From the NCBI GenBank assembly GCA_013140785.1, contig JABFRZ010000691.1, positions 1 through 6,028 of the forward strand: 6,028 nucleotides of DNA, in the 5' to 3' direction. Each line of letters begins with the position of its first letter. Position 1 is the stretch's first letter. The DNA is from Planctomycetota bacterium. Lineage in GTDB: Bacteria > Planctomycetota > UBA1135 > GCA-002686595. Below the pieces are notes generated by a model, which was given only the letters and a program-made list of their open reading frames with translations, made no database searches and had not been told where the DNA came from. A program made the position numbers and the translations under genes. Below are positions 1 to 5,511 of this stretch, one piece after another.

Positions 1-1
1 G

Positions 2-490
2 CGGGCCATCTACCTCACGTCCGAGGCGCGCTACGGCGAGCTCGTCCTGCTGGGCGACGAGGTCGTGGTGGGCTTCGACGACGAGCTGCGGCGCGAGGCG
101 CGCGACGTGCCGCTCGTCTTCGCAGGCAACTACACGTTACAGGAGTTGCCAGCGCGCCTGGCCGCGCTCGGAGACCTGCATCTCGGCGCCTTTCCCTCGC
201 GCGCTTCCGAGAGCTACGGGCTCGTGCCGGACGAGCTGATGGCGCTCGGCCTGCCGGTGTGGGTCAGCGACCGCGGCGCGCCCAAGGAGCGCGTCGGCAG
301 CGCCGGACGCGTGCTGCCCGCCGAGGATGCGGGCGCCTGGACCCACGCCTTCGCCGAGATCCTGGCGCACCCCGAACGACTCGAGCGCGAGCGCTTGGCG
401 CTGCCCGTGCGCGTGCGCACGGCGGCGGAAGCCGCGCGCGAGCTGGACCGGCTCTACGCGCGCCTCTCTGGATGCGCGCTCCGTCCTTGA
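2..490 (+). CDS. Glycosyltransferase, GT-B fold (GT4-like), C-terminal part; 5' end outside window
   Basis: The reading frame is open from base 2 to the TGA at 488-490, giving 162 visible residues; the start lies upstream of the window. The core is a typical C-terminal Rossmann domain of retaining GT-B enzymes. It has a strand (VFAGNY), then an acidic-loop region with FPSRASESYGLVPDE. Within this, ESYGLVPDE (209-235) is an E-x7-E motif, which in group 1/GT4 enzymes contacts the nucleotide-sugar donor. It is followed by MALGLPVWVSD and a stretch ending AGRVLPAEDAGAW, the usual order for this domain. The enzyme probably transfers a sugar from a nucleotide donor at the cytoplasmic face; donor and acceptor cannot be read from this fragment. 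A GTG at 65 could be mistaken for a start, but family-like sequence continues upstream of it, so I treat the gene as truncated. It converges on the next gene. The GT-B class is fairly certain; GT4 rather than a neighbouring family is an inference. Confidence 0.85.
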   Translation, partial: RAIYLTSEARYGELVLLGDEVVVGFDDELRREARDVPLVFAGNYTLQELPARLAALGDLHLGAFPSRASESYGLVPDELMALGLPVWVSDRGAPKERVGSAGRVLPAEDAGAWTHAFAEILAHPERLERERLALPVRVRTAAEAARELDRLYARLSGCALRP

Positions 491-525
491 CGATCAATCC
501 GCGCCGATCAATCCGCCCCGATCAA
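491..525. repeat. 14-bp tandem repeat, 2.5 copies
   Basis: The unit CGATCAATCCGCGC at 491-504 is followed by CGATCAATCCGCCC at 505-518 (13 of 14 identical) and a half copy CGATCAA at 519-525. The array fills the gap between two convergent genes and supplies the last codons and the stop (TGA on the minus strand, 508-510) of the secreted protein gene. It looks like a local slippage duplication. It has no clear hairpin, so I do not call it a terminator. Confidence 0.8.
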
Positions 526-2124
526 GAGGCGCATCCCGTTCGTGCGCATGAAGCTGGCGGGCGTGACGAAGGCACCCTGGCCGAAGATCTCGAGGTCCAC
601 CAGTGCGGGATCCGCCGGGATGCCGAGGTCCACGCTCACCGGGCCGTTCGCGAAGATGCCCGCACGGATCAGGGGTAGGCGCCGAGTCGGATCGATCAAG
701 AGCTCACCAAAGGGGGTCGGGATGCCGCACGGATCCGCGGGCGTCGCCTCGCCGAGCGAGAGCTGCAAGTGTACGAGCGCGCCCTGGGGCGCGGGACCGT
801 CCAGCGTGAGCCGGATCGTGTTGCCCGTGAGCACGTACCCGGCGGTGTGGCGCAGCGTACCCGGGTTCGGGACGCAGCCGAGGATCGGCACGGCCGCGCC
901 GAGGTCGATGCGCAGGAGCGCGCGATCCAACGGTAGGAGGCCCACGCGCGCGAGCAGGTAGCGCCCGTCCGCGGTGATGTCCCAGGAGTTGCCGTCGATG
1001 CTGTTCAGGAGCTGGCCCTGGACGTCCGTTTCGCCTTGGCGCAAGACCACTTCGAGGTCTCGCATCAGGGCGATGTTGTTGCCGAGCGGGCCGTCGGTCC
1101 GGGCGACCCAGTACACCTGGCCCGAGTTCGAGATGCGCACGCAGGGAGCGAAGTCCACCAGCGCCTGCGGGGCCAGCGAAGCGAGCACGTCGCCCTCCTG
1201 GGCCAGCTTGACCGAGTTCTTGAGCAGCAGGCCGTTGCTGGTGCTGGCGCCCGAGAGCATCACCAGGGCCGCATGGCCCCCGAGGTCGTTCAAGTCGTGG
1301 CCGTGATGGAAGCTATTGGCAGGGTGGACGGACAGGATCGAGCGTCCCGGCACGGGTGACGGATCACCCGAGCGCAGGAGCACCTGCGCGCTAGTGACCA
1401 AGCGCTCGCGCCCGTCGGTCGCGGTGACGCGCCACATCCAGTCGTCCCCGCTCACGGCCTGGGCGAAGCCGCCTTGCTGGGCGGAATCGAAGGTGCTCAC
1501 GAGCGCTCCGTCGGGCAGGGCCTGGCCGGTGCGCAATTCCACCGTGCGCGCGACGTTCACGCCCAGCTCGTCGAACTCGAGCCGCACGAGGGCGTACTGG
1601 AGGTCGGCCGTGTCCACCAGCGCTACCACGGTGTCGCGCGCGTTCGCGCCGCAGCTGTAGATGTTGCGGCACAGGGTTCCCACGGGGAGGCCTGCCGCGA
1701 CCAGGGGCGCACCCGAGAGCAGCACGACCTGGCCGTTCCTGAGCACAGCCCGCCCCGTGGGGGGCAGGGGCGGCGGCATCAGGTCCAGCCCCACGAGGAC
1801 CACCAGGTTGTCGATCGATCCGGCCACGTTGACCAACGACGCGACGCGCGCGGGCGGCGCGGCCAGCGCGTCGCCGACAGAGAGGGCCAAAGCACCATCA
1901 ACCACCAGGCGCTTCGTGGTCGCGGTCCCCGAGGCGAAGGTGTTCACCAGGGCAGCCCAGTGCCGGTCACTGCTGATGACGGGGCTTCGGATCGAGGTGA
2001 CGGCTTGTCCGGCGACCAGTTCGTTGGAGCGCAGCAGGGGCACGAGCTCCTGCGCGAGAGACCGGCCCGACAGGAGCGCGAGCGCACACACCGTTTCAAG
2101 ATGCAAGCGTGCAAGTGATTGCAT
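508..2124 (-). CDS. Predicted secreted repeat protein (NxxGxxxAF-type / DUF7453-like), 538 aa
   Basis: This is a predicted exported protein of unknown function. The start is ATG at 2124-2122, with GGAGG (2131-2135) on the minus strand six bases upstream. The first 24 residues look like a Sec signal peptide: R6, a hydrophobic run TVCALALL (11-18), and a cleavage site after S-L-A (22-24). Residues about 37-366 contain seven degenerate units of 45-62 residues, each carrying a hydrophobic-x-x-G-(D/Q/A/E) step at G39, G84, G138, G200, G253, G311 and G364. The clearest match to the NxxGxxxAF consensus is N279-G282-A286-L287; a weaker one lies at 332-341. Residues about 416-538 form a separate beta-rich, glycine/proline-rich C-terminal domain of a kind I associate with planctomycete secreted proteins. 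C152/C158 and C417/C466 could form disulfides, which suits an extracellular site. Seven repeats would fit a beta-propeller, but that is an inference. No catalytic motif is visible. Export is well supported; the family name is moderately sure. Confidence 0.78.
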   Translation of the reverse strand: MQSLARLHLETVCALALLSGRSLAQELVPLLRSNELVAGQAVTSIRSPVISSDRHWAALVNTFASGTATTKRLVVDGALALSVGDALAAPPARVASLVNVAGSIDNLVVLVGLDLMPPPLPPTGRAVLRNGQVVLLSGAPLVAAGLPVGTLCRNIYSCGANARDTVVALVDTADLQYALVRLEFDELGVNVARTVELRTGQALPDGALVSTFDSAQQGGFAQAVSGDDWMWRVTATDGRERLVTSAQVLLRSGDPSPVPGRSILSVHPANSFHHGHDLNDLGGHAALVMLSGASTSNGLLLKNSVKLAQEGDVLASLAPQALVDFAPCVRISNSGQVYWVARTDGPLGNNIALMRDLEVVLRQGETDVQGQLLNSIDGNSWDITADGRYLLARVGLLPLDRALLRIDLGAAVPILGCVPNPGTLRHTAGYVLTGNTIRLTLDGPAPQGALVHLQLSLGEATPADPCGIPTPFGELLIDPTRRLPLIRAGIFANGPVSVDLGIPADPALVDLEIFGQGAFVTPASFMRTNGMRLLIGAD

Positions 2125-2130
2125 GACGAT

Positions 2131-2148
2131 CCTCCGAAGTTCCGAAGT
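2131..2148 (-). promoter_or_regulatory. Ribosome binding site with adjoining 8-bp tandem duplication
   Basis: On the minus strand GGAGG (2131-2135) lies six bases before the ATG of the secreted protein gene and fixes its start. On the plus strand TCCGAAGT occurs twice head to tail (2133-2140 and 2141-2148), so one copy overlaps the Shine-Dalgarno. The duplication may be chance. If a protein or RNA binds this repeat, it would block translation start. Confidence 0.7.
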
Positions 2149-2163
2149 AGAAGGCCCAAGAAA

Positions 2164-2201
2164 TCGAAAAGGGCGAGAGCCAGTGCTCGCGCTCGTTTCG
2201 A
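2164..2201. promoter_or_regulatory. 38-bp imperfect palindrome / hairpin in the divergent intergenic region
   Basis: Position i pairs with position 2365-i from 2164/2201 inward to 2180/2185 around a four-base loop (CAGT). The left arm is TCGAAAAGGGCGAGAGC and the right arm is GCTCGCGCTCGTTTCGA. Of 17 opposed positions, 14 are Watson-Crick, one is a G-T wobble on the plus strand (2172/2193), and two are A-G mismatches (2170/2195, 2176/2189). The hairpin lies 39 bp upstream of the minus-strand start and 142 bp upstream of the plus-strand TTG. Read on the minus strand it is followed by the T-rich run TTTCTT, which resembles an attenuator or terminator. A shorter hairpin, CTCGT (2192-2196) with ACGAG (2203-2207), uses part of the same right arm and would be mutually exclusive. 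It could be an operator, a leader hairpin or neither. Confidence 0.55.
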
Positions 2202-2343
2202 CACGAGAGTAGCCCTGCGGGATCCGGGAGAGGTCCGAAAAGAAAGCTCACCTTGCAGCTCCCCGCGCGCCGTCGGGCCGGCGGGGTGAGGGAATCCGCC
2301 TCCGCGCGCGGGTATCCTCCAGAAACCCGCCACACTCTTCCCC

Positions 2344-4011
2344 TTGAAGGCCCTCTACCCTCCGTTCCTTCCGCCGCGGGACCTGCCGAAGCGCGTGCTG
2401 GTCGTGGCGCCGCATCCCGACGACGAAGTCTTTGGCTGCGGCGGGATGCTGGCCTGGCACGGACGCCTCGGCGCGACCGTGCGCATCCTGGTGCTGAGCG
2501 ACGGCGCGGCTGGCGATCCGGGACACCGCGACGAGCGCATCGTCGAGACGCGCCGGCGCGAGTCGCGGGCCGCGGGAGCGGTGCTCGGCTTCTCCGACTA
2601 TCGCTTCCTCGACCTGTGCGACGGACACCTCGGAACGGTCGTCGACCTGCACGCGCGCATCGCGCGCGAGCTCGAGGAGTTCCAGCCCGAGCTCGTCTAC
2701 GGTCCCTCGCCGCAGGAGCTGCACCCCGACCACCGCGCCACCTCGCGCGCGCTGATCGCGGCGCTCGCGCGCGGCCCGCGCCGGCGCGTGTTCCTGTACG
2801 GCGTGAACGCGCAGGTCACGGCCAACGTGCTGTTCGACACGACCGCCGTGCGCGCGCTCAAGCTGGCCGCGGTGCAGTGCTTCGAGAGCCAGATCGCGTA
2901 CCACGATCTCGTGGCCAAGGGCACGGCGGTCGATATCTCGCGCACCGTGAACGTGGAGGACGCGGGCGTCGTGTACATGGAGGGCTACGCAGAGGTCTGG
3001 AGCGACGAGCTCTCGGCCTACGAGCGCGAGCTCACGGCCGTGCAGGCGCGTGTCCTCGGCGCCGAGCGCACCTCGGCCGAGGCCCTGGGCCTGCCGCGCG
3101 CCTCGGCCGTGATCTCCACCTGGAACAAGTGCGCGGTCGTGTGCGAGAACCTGCGCTCGATCCGGGCCCAGTCGCTGCCCTTCGCCGAGGTCATCGTGGT
3201 CGACAACGCCAGCCACGACGGCACGGCCGAGCGCATCGCGCGCGAGTTCCCCGAGGTGCGCCTGATCGTCATGCCGCACTCGGCCTACGGCGCCTGCGAG
3301 ACCTTCAACGTCGGCTTCGCGAGCGCGACAGGGGAGCTGGTCGCGATCCTCGACGACGACGTGGTGCTGCCGCCGAGCTGGCTCGAGCAAGCCACGCTGC
3401 GGCTCCTCGGCGAGCCGAAGACGACCGCGGTCGTCTCGACCGAGACGATCGAGCCCGGCATGCCGCCCGAGTACATCGCGGCCTCGAAGGCGAAGGGCCG
3501 GCGCTATATGAGTACTTTCCGCGGCTGCGGCAGCCTCGCGCGCCGCGCCGCGCTGGCCCAGGCCGGCTACTACGACGAGCGGCTCTTCATCTACGGCAAC
3601 GAGCGCGACCTCACCTGCCGCTTGCTGAACCTCGGCTACCGCGTGCTGCAGGACCCCGAGATCGAGATCCACCACATGACGCCCTTCGGGATCCAGATGG
3701 GCAAGCGCAGCCTCTACTACCACGCGCGCAACGCCTGGCTGACGATGCTGAAGTACGCGCCGCTCGAGGACCTCCTGCGCCTGCCGTTCCTGGTTGTCTC
3801 GCAGGTGCTCCTGCGCGGCGAGCGCAGCGAGGCCGCGGGCGCCGCGACCGACGCCACCGGCACGATCGGCATCGGGAAGTCGATCCGCGAGACGCCGGGC
3901 GCGGCCTGGATCCTGTGCAAGGCCGCTCTCAGCGTGCTGTGGAACGCGCCCTACTGCCTGAAGCACCGCCAGCCGGTGAAGGCGCCGGACTTCCAGCTGC
4001 CGCTCGGCTGA
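2344..4011 (+). CDS. LmbE/PIG-L deacetylase fused to GT2 glycosyltransferase, 555 aa
   Basis: This is a two-domain sugar enzyme. Residues about 17-215 are an LmbE/PIG-L (MshB-like) domain. H24-P-D-D-E28 and the distal H127-P-D-H130 supply the expected zinc ligands (H24, D27, H130) and the catalytic-base position D26. Family members hydrolyse N-acetyl groups on GlcNAc-type sugars. Residues about 253-470 are a GT-A fold GT2 domain: SAVISTWNK (254-262), VVDNAS (285-290), the metal and nucleotide motif D337-D338-D339, and YGNERDL (417-423), where the usual E-D-x-D-L is N-E-R-D-L. A hydrophobic, possibly membrane-associated stretch follows at 470-490. All key residues are present, so both domains look active. 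A plausible role is transfer and N-deacetylation of an aminosugar on a surface glycan or lipid carrier; the substrate is unknown. The only practical upstream start is TTG at 2344, since the frame is closed by a TGA at 2287. No Shine-Dalgarno precedes it, so the start is uncertain; GTG at 2395 (residue 18) is the alternative. Confidence 0.93.
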   Translation: MKALYPPFLPPRDLPKRVLVVAPHPDDEVFGCGGMLAWHGRLGATVRILVLSDGAAGDPGHRDERIVETRRRESRAAGAVLGFSDYRFLDLCDGHLGTVVDLHARIARELEEFQPELVYGPSPQELHPDHRATSRALIAALARGPRRRVFLYGVNAQVTANVLFDTTAVRALKLAAVQCFESQIAYHDLVAKGTAVDISRTVNVEDAGVVYMEGYAEVWSDELSAYERELTAVQARVLGAERTSAEALGLPRASAVISTWNKCAVVCENLRSIRAQSLPFAEVIVVDNASHDGTAERIAREFPEVRLIVMPHSAYGACETFNVGFASATGELVAILDDDVVLPPSWLEQATLRLLGEPKTTAVVSTETIEPGMPPEYIAASKAKGRRYMSTFRGCGSLARRAALAQAGYYDERLFIYGNERDLTCRLLNLGYRVLQDPEIEIHHMTPFGIQMGKRSLYYHARNAWLTMLKYAPLEDLLRLPFLVVSQVLLRGERSEAAGAATDATGTIGIGKSIRETPGAAWILCKAALSVLWNAPYCLKHRQPVKAPDFQLPLG

Positions 4012-4020
4012 GGCTGGGCC

Positions 4021-4040
4021 TGCGGGGCTTGACACCCGCA
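4021..4040 (+). terminator. Small hairpin just after the deacetylase-GT2 stop
   Basis: TGCGGG (4021-4026) and CCCGCA (4035-4040) form a perfect 6-bp stem with an eight-base loop, nine bases after the stop at 4011. No T-run follows, so an intrinsic terminator is uncertain; many high-GC genomes show such tract-less stems after genes. Confidence 0.35.
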
Positions 4041-4057
4041 CGAGAAGTGGGTGACCT
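4029..4057 (+). promoter_or_regulatory. Possible promoter of the ankyrin gene (TTGACA with weak -10)
   Basis: A perfect TTGACA (4029-4034) is followed after 17 bases by TGACCT (4052-4057). This keeps only the first and last T of the -10 consensus. It sits about 140 bp before the ankyrin gene, in a 182-bp gap that otherwise holds no gene. The exact hexamer is notable in such GC-rich DNA, but the -10 is poor and TTGACA lies in the loop of the small hairpin at 4021-4040. Treat it as a weak candidate. Confidence 0.25.
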
Positions 4058-4180
4058 GGCCTCCGGCGCGCAGGGCGCCCCCCGTCCGCGGAGAGGACCG
4101 AGTCCACCTGAGCGAAGTTCGACGTCCGGTTCACGCGACCTTCCTTCCTCGCCCGACGCCAGCGGACCCCGGGCTGTCAC

Positions 4181-4188
4181 AAGGAGGT
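4181..4188 (+). promoter_or_regulatory. Strong Shine-Dalgarno AAGGAGGT
   Basis: AAGGAGGT is complementary to the 16S rRNA 3' end over its full length, and the GGAGG core ends six bases before the ATG at 4194. This settles the start of the ankyrin gene, although the same frame is open far upstream (from about 2253) through the preceding gene. Confidence 0.9.
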
Positions 4189-4193
4189 CCGTC

Positions 4194-5444
4194 ATGGCCG
4201 AGCGTCACCTTCCCGTCCGTCCCGATCTCGAGCAGCTGCGGCACCAGGCGAAGGACCTGCTGCGCGCCGTCCGCCGCGCGGATCCGTCCGCGCTGGCCGA
4301 GCTGGTGGAGCATCATCCCGGAGCGCTGGACCCTGTCCTGGCCAAGCTCGCCGATGCCCAGCTCGCGCTTGCGCGCAGCTACGGCCTTGCGAGCTGGACG
4401 CGCCTCGCGCTCGCCTGCCGGATGACCGACGCGATCTGGCGCGACGATGCCGAAGCCGTGCGCGAGCTCGTGAGGCGCCATCCGCGCCTCCTGCACGAGA
4501 GCGCGCGCGGCGTGAAGCGCTGCAACTGGGGCCCGCCGCTGTCCTATGCCGCGAACCTGGGACGGCAATGCATCGTCGCGCTGCTGCGCGGCCTGGGCGC
4601 CGCCGATCTCCAGTCCGCCTTCGCCCGGGCTTGCTTGCAGGGCCGGATCGACACGGCTCGACAGCTCTACGCCCTGGGCGCGCGTCCCGCGACCGACGCG
4701 CTCATGGGACCCGCCGAGACGCTGAGCGCCGCGGGGCTCGCGCTGCTGCTCGAGCTCGGCGCCGCGATCCGCGACGGGGACGGGAATCGGCTCGCGCCCG
4801 TCGCCCTGGTGCTCGAGACCTATGCCCGCGATCCGGCGGGCAAGCACCGCTGCCTGGAGCTCTTCGCCGGGCTCGGCATCGAGCTCCCGGACACTGCGCC
4901 CATGGCGCTGCATCGCGGACGGATCGACCGGCTCGAGGAGCACCTGCGTCGCGACCCCGGGCTCCTGGCCCGCACCTTTCCGCACGCGGAGATCTACCCG
5001 CCCGAGCTCGCCTGCCACGCCGACGAATCGCTGGCCCTGCACGGGACCCCGCTGGCGGGCACGACCCTGTTGCACCAGTGCGTCGACTTCGACGAGCTCG
5101 AGTTCGCGCGCTGGCTGGTGCAGCGGGGAGCCGACGTGAACGCGCGTGCAGCCGTCGATGCCGAGGGCTTCGGCGGGCACACACCGCTCTTCGGCTGCGT
5201 CGTCTCGCAGCCCTTCCGCGTCGGTTTGCGACGGGACGAGTCGTTCGCGCGCTTCTTGCTGGAGCACGGGGCCGACCCGAGCCCGCGCGCTTCGCTACGC
5301 AAACGCCTGCGCTTCGTGGCCGACGAAGCCCTGCACGAATACCGCGACGTCACGCCCCTGACGTGGGGCGAGCGCTTCCACGACCGCGACTGGGTGAGCC
5401 CGCCAGTGATGCGCCTGATCGCCGAGCGCGGCGGGCACGCCTGA
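4194..5444 (+). CDS. Ankyrin repeat domain-containing protein, 416 aa
   Basis: This is a predicted cytoplasmic protein with no signal peptide or membrane segment. Residues 1-75 hold a compact N-terminal helical module (LPVRPDLEQLRHQAKDLL, then ADAQLALARSYGLASWTRL at 53-71). I recognise this module as recurring in front of ankyrin and other repeats in Myxococcota, Planctomycetota and related bacteria. Residues about 76-290 are divergent helix-turn-helix repeats with ankyrin-like spacing (IWRDDAEAVRELVRRHP 81-97; GPPLSYAANLGRQCIVALLRGLGA 113-136; MALHRGRIDRLEEHLRRDPGLL 237-258). The clearest ankyrin repeats are at 289-318 (GTTLLHQCVDFDELEFARWL, then QRGADVNAR) and 328-366 (GHTPLFGCVV, then FARFLLEHGADPSPR). 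Ankyrin repeats bind proteins; the partner is unknown. It probably has its own transcript, as a 182-bp gap separates it from the upstream gene and the next gene is on the other strand. The start is secured by AAGGAGGT at 4181. Family membership is sure; cellular role is unknown. Confidence 0.9.
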   Translation: MAERHLPVRPDLEQLRHQAKDLLRAVRRADPSALAELVEHHPGALDPVLAKLADAQLALARSYGLASWTRLALACRMTDAIWRDDAEAVRELVRRHPRLLHESARGVKRCNWGPPLSYAANLGRQCIVALLRGLGAADLQSAFARACLQGRIDTARQLYALGARPATDALMGPAETLSAAGLALLLELGAAIRDGDGNRLAPVALVLETYARDPAGKHRCLELFAGLGIELPDTAPMALHRGRIDRLEEHLRRDPGLLARTFPHAEIYPPELACHADESLALHGTPLAGTTLLHQCVDFDELEFARWLVQRGADVNARAAVDAEGFGGHTPLFGCVVSQPFRVGLRRDESFARFLLEHGADPSPRASLRKRLRFVADEALHEYRDVTPLTWGERFHDRDWVSPPVMRLIAERGGHA

Positions 5445-5448
5445 CTCC

Positions 5449-5470
5449 GCCGGATGTCCGGCTCGCGAGC
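5449..5470. terminator. Paired palindromes between convergent genes, possible bidirectional terminator
   Basis: GCCGGA (5449-5454) and TCCGGC (5457-5462) form a perfect 6-bp stem around TG. Overlapping its end is a perfect 10-bp palindrome GCTCGCGAGC (5461-5470). They lie 5-26 bp after the ankyrin stop and about 40 bp after the transporter stop on the other strand, the expected place for a shared terminator. No T-run is present on either side, and a two-base loop cannot form as drawn, so the inner pair would open to a four-base loop. Confidence 0.4.
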
Positions 5471-5511
5471 GGATCGAGAAGTTGGGACTGGGGGGCTGCG
5501 GCCGACCACCC

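Noticed and set aside
1474..2118. Plus-strand open frames of 183-214 residues inside the secreted protein gene
   Set aside because: They show shadow composition (Gln, Arg, His, Gly runs) with no motif; the minus-strand gene has a signal peptide, a ribosome binding site and a family-like repeat pattern.
2261..2286. CCCCGC ... GCGGGG inverted repeat upstream of the fusion gene
   Set aside because: It is a six-base GC-only stem with a 14-base loop, expected often by chance in this base composition.
2313..2318. TATCCT as a -10 box for the deacetylase-GT2 gene
   Set aside because: It matches the consensus at four of six bases, but no -35-like hexamer lies at 16-18 bp, so it is no better than chance.
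4065..4079. GGCGC / GCGCC hairpin in the gap before the ankyrin gene
   Set aside because: It has only five GC pairs and no tract after it, which is common by chance in such DNA.
2248..4134. A 628-residue open frame on the minus strand opposite the deacetylase-GT2 gene
   Set aside because: It is the low-complexity Arg/Ala/His-rich mirror typical of GC-rich coding DNA, while the plus strand carries two intact catalytic domains.
2253..4193. A frame open without stop from 2253 into the ankyrin gene, suggesting a 1063-residue protein
   Set aside because: The part before 4194 lies in a different frame of the deacetylase-GT2 gene, is rich in Arg, Ala and Pro, and has no recognisable domain. The real gene starts at the ATG behind AAGGAGGT at 4181.
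4131..5267. A 378-residue open frame on the minus strand opposite the ankyrin gene
   Set aside because: It shows no domain or family pattern and is fully explained by the high GC third positions of the ankyrin gene.
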